From Actinomycetes bacterium (GTDB lineage Bacteria > Actinomycetota > Actinomycetes > Actinomycetales > Cellulomonadaceae), in contig JAEZZV010000064.1 of assembly GCA_023418375.1 (NCBI GenBank), positions 1-18,367 of the forward strand: a DNA stretch of 18,367 nt, written 5' to 3'. The translations under genes and the position numbers were made by a program. Positions 13,400 to 18,367 of the stretch are shown here, in pieces (position 1 is the first letter of the stretch; every line of letters starts with the position of its first letter). The notes below the pieces were generated by a model. That model was not told where the DNA came from. It saw only the letters and a program-made list of their open reading frames with translations, and did no database searches.

Positions 13400-15035
13400 G
13401 GTCCGGGCCTTCCTGCGCGTGGTCAGCGGCGACGGCGTCGCCCGGCACGACCGGGGTCCCCGCGGCGGCCGCCGCGGGAAGGGTCCAGCGCACGACGGTG
13501 CCCTCGGTGACGGTCTGGTCCACCCAGATCTCACCGCCGTGGTACTCGACGATCTTCTTGCACAGCGCGAGCCCGATGCCCGTGCCCTCGTACACCTCCT
13601 TGGCGTGCAGCCGCTGGAAGATCACGAAGACGCGCTCGGCGTACTGCGGGTCGATGCCGATCCCGTTGTCCCGGCAGGAGAACTGCCAGACGTCCCCCAC
13701 GCGTTCCGCCTCGACACGGATCACGGGCGGCACCCCCGCACGGCGGAACTTCAGGCCGTTGCCGACGAGGTTGGTCAGGAGCTGGGCGAGCAGCGGCGCC
13801 TCCCCCTGCACGGTCGGCAGCTCACCGGCGCTCACGTCGGCACCGGTCTCCTCGATCACGCCCGCCAGGTCCGCCCGGACCTGCGCCAGCACGTCACCCA
13901 TGACCACGTCGGTGACCTCGGTGCCGATGCGCCCGACGCGGGAGAAGCCCAGCAGGTCGTTGATGAGCCGCTGCATCCGCTTGGCACCGTCGACGGCGAA
14001 GTCGATGTACTGGTCGGCCCGCTCGTCGAGCTGCCCGCGGTAGCGCGAACCGAGCAGCTGGGTGAAGCTCGCCACCTTGCGCAGCGGCTCCTGGAGGTCG
14101 TGGGAAGCGACGTAGGCGAACTGCTCGAGGTCCCGGTTGGAGCGGCGCAGCTCCTCGGTCTGGGCCTCGAGCACGGCGTGGGACGCCTCGAGCTCGGCCC
14201 GGGCCCGCGCGGACTCGTCGAGGAGCACCACGAGCCGCTCGCGCATGAGCTCGACGTCGCTCGCGAGCGCCCCCACCTCGCCGGGGCCGGACTCGTCCAC
14301 CCGGTGGTGCACGTCTCCGTCGGCCACCACGCGGGCCTCGGCCGCGAGCGCGGCCAGGGGGTCGGTGACCCAGCGCCGTAGGTGGACCCAGAGCACCACG
14401 CCCGCCGCGACGGCGCCCAGGATCAGCAGGCCGAACGCGCCCGTCGAGACGCCCATCCAGCGCCGCAGCTCGGCGTTGGCGCCCTCCCGGGCCACCCGGA
14501 CCGCGTCGGTGTAGTCGTCGACCATGGCCTCCATCGCGTCGAACGCCTCGTCCTCGGCCCGTAGGGCCGCCGGGTCGGCGGCGTCCGGCCCCCCTGCCTC
14601 GACGGCGGCCAGGAGCGGCCCGACGTGGCCGGAGAACCAGGTGTCCAGGGCCTCGCTCGCCCGCGCCCGCAGCACCAGCACCGGGTGGTCCGCGCCGAGC
14701 TCGGACGTCAGCGCGGCCCCGACGTCGACCTTCTCCTCGCCGTCCTGGCCGCCGATCCGGTCGAGCACCTCCAGCGCCGCCTCGTCGCCGGTCGCCAGGT
14801 AGGAGTCGATCGCCGCCTCCGCGTCGAGCAGCAGGATGTGGCCGGTGTCGGCCTCCGTGACCGCAAGGAAGAACGTGCCGGTGATGGCGTCCTGGCGGTC
14901 GCGCATGACGACCAGCGACGTCACCGCGACGCCCGCGAGGATCCCCAGGACGACGCCCCCCGCCACGAGCGCGACGCGCAGGCGGCGCCGCAGCGAGGGC
15001 CCGTCGCCTGCGGCGCGCAGGGCCGGGCCCGTCAC
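13392..15035 (-). CDS. Membrane sensor histidine kinase, CHASE3-like and HAMP
   Basis: A 547-residue protein with membrane segment 1 at about 21-43, an extracytoplasmic helical sensor domain at 44-194 (CHASE3-like, with SYLATGDEAALE), membrane segment 2 at about 197-217, and HAMP at about 218-272. A short coiled coil (275-303) precedes the HisKA domain, whose His312 sits in YVASHDLQEPLRK. The ATPase domain shows the N box (Asn422 and Asn426 in NLVGNGLKF), G1 DNGIGID (456-462) and G2 GTGIGLALCKKIVEYHGG (484-501). The start GTG at 15035 overlaps the upstream gene's stop as GTGA. The HDLQEPLR box is that of kinases related to phytochrome partners of Rcp1-type regulators, matching the downstream gene. 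The ligand is unknown. Confidence 0.93.
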   Translation of the reverse strand: MTGPALRAAGDGPSLRRRLRVALVAGGVVLGILAGVAVTSLVVMRDRQDAITGTFFLAVTEADTGHILLLDAEAAIDSYLATGDEAALEVLDRIGGQDGEEKVDVGAALTSELGADHPVLVLRARASEALDTWFSGHVGPLLAAVEAGGPDAADPAALRAEDEAFDAMEAMVDDYTDAVRVAREGANAELRRWMGVSTGAFGLLILGAVAAGVVLWVHLRRWVTDPLAALAAEARVVADGDVHHRVDESGPGEVGALASDVELMRERLVVLLDESARARAELEASHAVLEAQTEELRRSNRDLEQFAYVASHDLQEPLRKVASFTQLLGSRYRGQLDERADQYIDFAVDGAKRMQRLINDLLGFSRVGRIGTEVTDVVMGDVLAQVRADLAGVIEETGADVSAGELPTVQGEAPLLAQLLTNLVGNGLKFRRAGVPPVIRVEAERVGDVWQFSCRDNGIGIDPQYAERVFVIFQRLHAKEVYEGTGIGLALCKKIVEYHGGEIWVDQTVTEGTVVRWTLPAAAAAGTPVVPGDAVAADHAQEGPDHG

Positions 15036-16207
15036 GCCGGCCCGCCCGCCCAGCCGAGGGCGACGACAGCGGCGTCGTCCACGAGGTGCCCACCGTGGCG
15101 GGCGGTGACGGCCTCCAGCACGCGATCCACGACGTCGCCCGACCGTCGCTCGCCCGTCGGCGCGAGCGACTGCGCCACGATCTCGAGCAGCCCCGCCTCC
15201 CCCAGCCGTGCCCGGCCGCCGTCGACCGTCGGCTCGACGAGCCCGTCGGTGAACAGGAGGACCGTCCAGTGGTCGCCGAGCTCGATCCGGGCGGGATGCC
15301 ACCCTCCCGGCAGCGGGATGCCGAGCGCGCGGCCGCGGTGCGTGACCGGGAGCGACATCACGGGCGGGCCGGCCAGGAACGGCGTGGGGTGCCCGCACAG
15401 GTAGAGGTCGAGGCTGCGGCGGTCCTTGGCCACCTCCACCATGACGAGCGTGGCGAAGATCTCCGGGCGCTCGCGCTCGGACACGAGCACGCGCTCGACC
15501 ACGTCGAGCACGGCGGGCGCGCCGAGGCCCGCGAGCACCCCGGTCCGCCAGGCGGTGCGCAGCGTCGCGCCGAGCGCGGCCTCGTCCGGCCCGTGGCCCG
15601 CGACGTCGCCGACGACCGCCAGCACTGCGCCGTCGTCGCGTTGCACGACGTCGTAGAAGTCGCCGCCGAGCAGCCCGTCGCGGCCGGCGCGGTAGCCGAC
15701 GTTCACCGCCAGACCCTCGTCGTCGACCATCGGCCGCGGGAGCAGCGCCCGCTCCAGCCGGCTCGTCTCGTACTGGCGGAGCTCCGCGCGGTAGAGCTCA
15801 CGCTCGGCGAGGTCGAAGCGGCGCCGCTGGATCGCGTACCGGACGGCCCGGTGCAGCAGCTCGGGGTCGACCTCGCCCTTGACCAGGTAGTCCTGCGCGC
15901 CCGCGGCGACCGCCCGCAGCCCCTGGCCCGTGCCGGAGTGTCCGGTGAGCACGATGACGGCGGCCGACCCGGGCCTGCGCAGCAGCCGCTCGAGCGCCTC
16001 GAGCCCGGTCATGCCCGGCAGGCCGAGGTCCAGCAGCACGCAGTCCACGTCGAGGCTCGCCGGGACCTCGTCCATCGTCCGGACCCGGCGGAGGTCGACG
16101 GCGGCGCCGGAGTCGGCGAAGAGCTCGCCGACGAGGAAGGCATCGCCGTCGTCGTCCTCGACCAGCAGCACCGAGACGGGCCTGGGCCGAACCTCGTGGT
16201 AGGGCAC
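15032..16207 (-). CDS. Response regulator with SpoIIE/RsbU-type PP2C phosphatase output
   Basis: A 391-residue cytoplasmic protein: a receiver domain at about 11-125, a helical linker (128-158), and a PPM/SpoIIE serine phosphatase domain at about 165-388. The receiver shows Asp18/Asp19 in LLVEDDDGD, phosphoacceptor Asp60 in DCVLLDLGLPG, Thr88 and Lys110. The phosphatase metal ligands are visible in GGDFYD (Asp183), VVGDVAGHG (Asp201), FTDGLVE (Asp321) and DDAAVVAL (377-378). Such proteins dephosphorylate STAS-domain anti-sigma antagonists in partner-switching pathways; no such partner is in the window. The start is a GTG at 16207 with AAAGGTGG close by. It is first in the operon and likely controlled by the following histidine kinase. 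Confidence 0.93.
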   Translation of the reverse strand: MPYHEVRPRPVSVLLVEDDDGDAFLVGELFADSGAAVDLRRVRTMDEVPASLDVDCVLLDLGLPGMTGLEALERLLRRPGSAAVIVLTGHSGTGQGLRAVAAGAQDYLVKGEVDPELLHRAVRYAIQRRRFDLAERELYRAELRQYETSRLERALLPRPMVDDEGLAVNVGYRAGRDGLLGGDFYDVVQRDDGAVLAVVGDVAGHGPDEAALGATLRTAWRTGVLAGLGAPAVLDVVERVLVSERERPEIFATLVMVEVAKDRRSLDLYLCGHPTPFLAGPPVMSLPVTHRGRALGIPLPGGWHPARIELGDHWTVLLFTDGLVEPTVDGGRARLGEAGLLEIVAQSLAPTGERRSGDVVDRVLEAVTARHGGHLVDDAAVVALGWAGGPA

Positions 16208-16422
16208 TGTCCACCTTTCGCCGATGCGCGGGCCGATCCTAGGGTCGCCCCGACCGGGCCGCGCGTCGAGCGAGCCCCGCTGCGCCGGACGGGTGAGGTG
16301 GGCCACACCGGCACCGTACTGCCCGCCTCCGCGCGCCCTCCGGCGACGGACGAAGGCCCGCGGAGGGGCCCGGTAGGCGGATAATGGACGGCCGGTCGCG
16401 CGGGGCGGCCGCGGGAGGGAGC
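16208..16422. promoter_or_regulatory. Divergent promoter region of the signalling operon and the HelD gene
   Basis: This 215-bp gap has no gene. On the minus strand TAGGAT (16236-16241) is a consensus-like -10, giving a leader of about 20-25 nt before the GTG at 16207. On the plus strand GATAAT (16380-16385) is a good -10, and GGGAGGG (16413-16419) is the ribosome binding site of the HelD gene. Neither has an obvious -35 hexamer. I looked for the rifamycin-associated palindrome described upstream of some helR genes and did not see it. Confidence 0.5.
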
Positions 16423-18367
16423 GTGGTGCGGGCAGAACAGCTCCGCGAGGAGCAGGCCGCCGTCGACCGCCGGTACGCCCGGCTGGACGAGATGCGGGCG
16501 CAGACCGCGGAACGGCTCCGGCGCACGCGCCGGGTCGGACCGAGCGGCTCACCGCAGAACCGGTCCGAGCGCGACGCGTTCGCCACGCTGTACGAGGACC
16601 GCCTCGCCCAGCTCGACGCCGTCGAGCAGCGCCTCACCTTCGGCCGCCTGGACGGCGCCGACGGCAGCACGACGTACGTCGGCCGCATCGGTCTGACCGA
16701 CCCCGATCACACGGTGCTCCTGACCGACTGGCGCGCCCCTGCCGCCCAGCCCTTCTACCGTGCGACCGCCGCGCAGCCCGACGGCGTGGTCCGGCGACGC
16801 CACCTCGTCACGCGCGGCCGCGTCGTCACCGGGGTGGAGGACGAGGTCCTCGACCTCGACGCCGTGGCCTCCGGCGGGACGGACGTCACCACTCTCGCCG
16901 GCGAGGGCGCCCTCCTGGCAGCCCTCGCGGGAGCCCGCACGGGCCGGATGGGCGACATCGTGGCCACGATCCAGGCCGAGCAGGACACCGTGATCCGATC
17001 CGACCTGGCCGGGGCCCTGGTCGTGCAGGGAGGGCCGGGCACGGGCAAGACGGCCGTCGCGCTGCACCGCGCCGCGTACCTGCTCTACGCGCACCGGCGC
17101 ACGCTCGAGCGGTCCGGCGTGCTGCTCGTCGGCCCGAGCCGCGTGTTCCTGCGCTACATCGACCAGGTGCTCCCCTCGCTCGGCGAGACCGGCGTGGTCA
17201 CCACGACCGTCGCCGAGCTCTACCCGGGCGTGCGGGCCGACGGCGTCGAGCCCGACGCCGTCGCCGAGATCAAGGGCCGGGCGGTGTGGCGCGAGATCCT
17301 CGCGCGGGCCGTCCGTCAGCGGCAGGGCGTCCGGCTGCCCGCGCGCGACGTGTCGCTCGACGGGCACGTCGTGACGATCGACCCCCGCGACGTCGCCGAC
17401 GCGGCTGCGCGCGCCCGGCGCACCGGCCAGCCGCACAACCTCGCCCGTGCGACGTTCGTGCGGGACATGCTCGGCAGGCTGGCGCAGCAGTACGTCACGC
17501 AGCTCGCCTTCCCCGTGCCCCCCGACGAGCGGGGCGAGGTCGTCGAGGACCTGCGCACCACGCGCGAGGTCCGGATCGGCCTGAACCTCGCCTGGATGCC
17601 GCTGACCCCGCAGGGGCTCCTCGAGTCCCTGTTCTCCCGGCCGGAGCGGCTCGCGGCCGCGGCCCCGGAGCTGTCGGCCGCCGAGCGCGCGGCTCTCGCG
17701 CGGCCTGCCGGGTCGCCCTGGACCCCCGCCGACGTGCCGCTCCTGGACGAGGCGGCCGAGCTGCTCGGCGAGGACGACCAGGCCGCACGCGCCCAGGCCG
17801 CCGAGGAGGCGCGCCGCCGCCAGGCCGACCTGGAGTTCGCGCGCGACGTGCTGACGACCTCGGGTGCCGGCGCGATGGTCAGCGCCGAGCTCCTCGTGGA
17901 CCGGTTCACGCACTCCGGTCCGCTGCTCACCACCGCCGAGCGCGCCGCGGCCGACCGCACGTGGACGTACGGCCACGTCATCGTCGACGAGGCGCAGGAG
18001 CTGTCCGCGATGGCGTGGCGGATGCTGGTGCGGCGCGTGCCCACGCGGTCGATGACCATCGCCGGCGACCTCGCCCAGACGTCCACCGCGGCCGGTGCCC
18101 GGTCGTGGGACGCGATGCTCTCCCCGGTGCTCGGCCAGTCGTGGCGTCTCGCGGAGCTGACCGTGAACTACCGGACCCCCGCGGAGGTGGCGCGGGCCGC
18201 CCAGGACGTCGCCGACGCGGCCGGCCTGCCGACCAGCCCCCTCACGTCCGCACGCCAGGTCCCCGGGTCGCTCGTCGTCGACCGCGTCCCCGACCTGGCC
18301 GCGGGCGTCGTCGCGCACGCGGCGCTGGCGCTCGAGGCGCTGGGCCCGGCGGAGGACGGCGCCGGCC
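16423..18367 (+). CDS. HelD/HelR-family RNA polymerase-associated ATPase (3' end cut off)
   Basis: The frame has no stop before the window end, giving about 648 codons of a family usually near 700-750. It begins with a charged helical arm (EQLREEQAAVDRRYARLDEM) that in HelD proteins reaches into an RNA polymerase channel. The family signatures YVGRIGL and LLTDWRAPAAQPFYRAT follow (D102-P106 onward). ATPase motifs are GGPGTGKT (203-210), VIVDEAQE (519-526), AGDLAQT (547-553) and NYRTPAEV (582-589). HelD releases stalled polymerase from DNA, and actinobacterial HelR can displace rifamycins. Start: GTG at 16423, or the adjacent GTG at 16426, both behind GGGAGGG. The ATG at 16384 lies inside the probable -10 and is unlikely. 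Confidence 0.88.
   Translation, partial: MVRAEQLREEQAAVDRRYARLDEMRAQTAERLRRTRRVGPSGSPQNRSERDAFATLYEDRLAQLDAVEQRLTFGRLDGADGSTTYVGRIGLTDPDHTVLLTDWRAPAAQPFYRATAAQPDGVVRRRHLVTRGRVVTGVEDEVLDLDAVASGGTDVTTLAGEGALLAALAGARTGRMGDIVATIQAEQDTVIRSDLAGALVVQGGPGTGKTAVALHRAAYLLYAHRRTLERSGVLLVGPSRVFLRYIDQVLPSLGETGVVTTTVAELYPGVRADGVEPDAVAEIKGRAVWREILARAVRQRQGVRLPARDVSLDGHVVTIDPRDVADAAARARRTGQPHNLARATFVRDMLGRLAQQYVTQLAFPVPPDERGEVVEDLRTTREVRIGLNLAWMPLTPQGLLESLFSRPERLAAAAPELSAAERAALARPAGSPWTPADVPLLDEAAELLGEDDQAARAQAAEEARRRQADLEFARDVLTTSGAGAMVSAELLVDRFTHSGPLLTTAERAAADRTWTYGHVIVDEAQELSAMAWRMLVRRVPTRSMTIAGDLAQTSTAAGARSWDAMLSPVLGQSWRLAELTVNYRTPAEVARAAQDVADAAGLPTSPLTSARQVPGSLVVDRVPDLAAGVVAHAALALEALGPAEDGAG

Noticed and set aside
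16384..16422. HelD start at the ATG at 16384
   Set aside because: The ATG overlaps a good -10 element (GATAAT) and has no ribosome binding site, whereas GGGAGGG precedes the GTG pair at 16423/16426.
16549..18318. A 589-codon minus-strand open frame at the window end
   Set aside because: The plus-strand frame encodes unmistakable HelD motifs (Walker A, DEAQE, DWRAP); the minus frame is its shadow.
1..18367. Mobile elements, CRISPR arrays, tRNA or prophage genes
   Set aside because: No transposase, integrase, regularly spaced array or tRNA-like structure was seen, and base composition appears uniform across all genes.

Overview
The window is very GC-rich (codon third positions almost all G or C), uses GTG starts freely, and carries families typical of Actinomycetota (DUF3040, SAV_6107-type HEPN, actinobacterial PAC2, TgpA-like transglutaminase beside mraZ). 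The protein style, especially the MraZ and RsmH sequences, suggests Micrococcales and perhaps a Cellulomonas-like organism. The genus is inference. The content is chromosomal: there is no insertion sequence, phage gene, tRNA, rRNA or CRISPR array.

Layout. (1) 1-1740, minus strand: the start of the division and cell wall (dcw) cluster, mraZ, then rsmH, then the first codons of a probable ftsL. The mraZ promoter is covered by five 10-bp-spaced MraZ-type boxes (1779-1824). The 219-nt mraZ-rsmH gap can fold into a nested RNA structure that fits the location of the known actinobacterial mraW leader motif. (2) 1741-2209: a 469-bp divergent spacer with further GTGGAG-type repeats facing the other way. 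(3) 2210-6701, plus strand: a tightly overlapping operon of MoxR AAA+ ATPase, DUF58 protein and membrane transglutaminase. (4) 6794-9012, minus strand: SAV_6107-type HEPN protein, DNA polymerase IV (dinB) and a small DUF3040 membrane protein. (5) 9052-9957, plus strand: a spermidine-synthase-like methyltransferase-fold protein with a leaderless-type promoter, ending at a strong hairpin shared with a convergent cold shock gene. (6) 10031-12856, minus strand: cspA, an MFS transporter and a PAC2 protein. (7) 12962-16207, minus strand: a three-gene signalling operon of response regulator-SpoIIE phosphatase, CHASE3-like/HAMP histidine kinase and single-domain response regulator, joined by 4- and 8-base overlaps. 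(8) 16423-18367, plus strand: a HelD-family RNA polymerase-associated ATPase cut by the window end.

How they work together. The left third is cell envelope and division: MraZ probably represses its own promoter, and similar sites in front of moxR raise the possibility that the MoxR/DUF58/transglutaminase operon is under the same control. The middle is a set of unrelated housekeeping and stress genes. The signalling operon is a self-contained input-output module whose phosphatase target (an anti-sigma antagonist) is not in the window. I found no clearly novel defence or mobile system. The most interesting points are the MraZ-box cluster, the rsmH leader RNA and the signalling operon.
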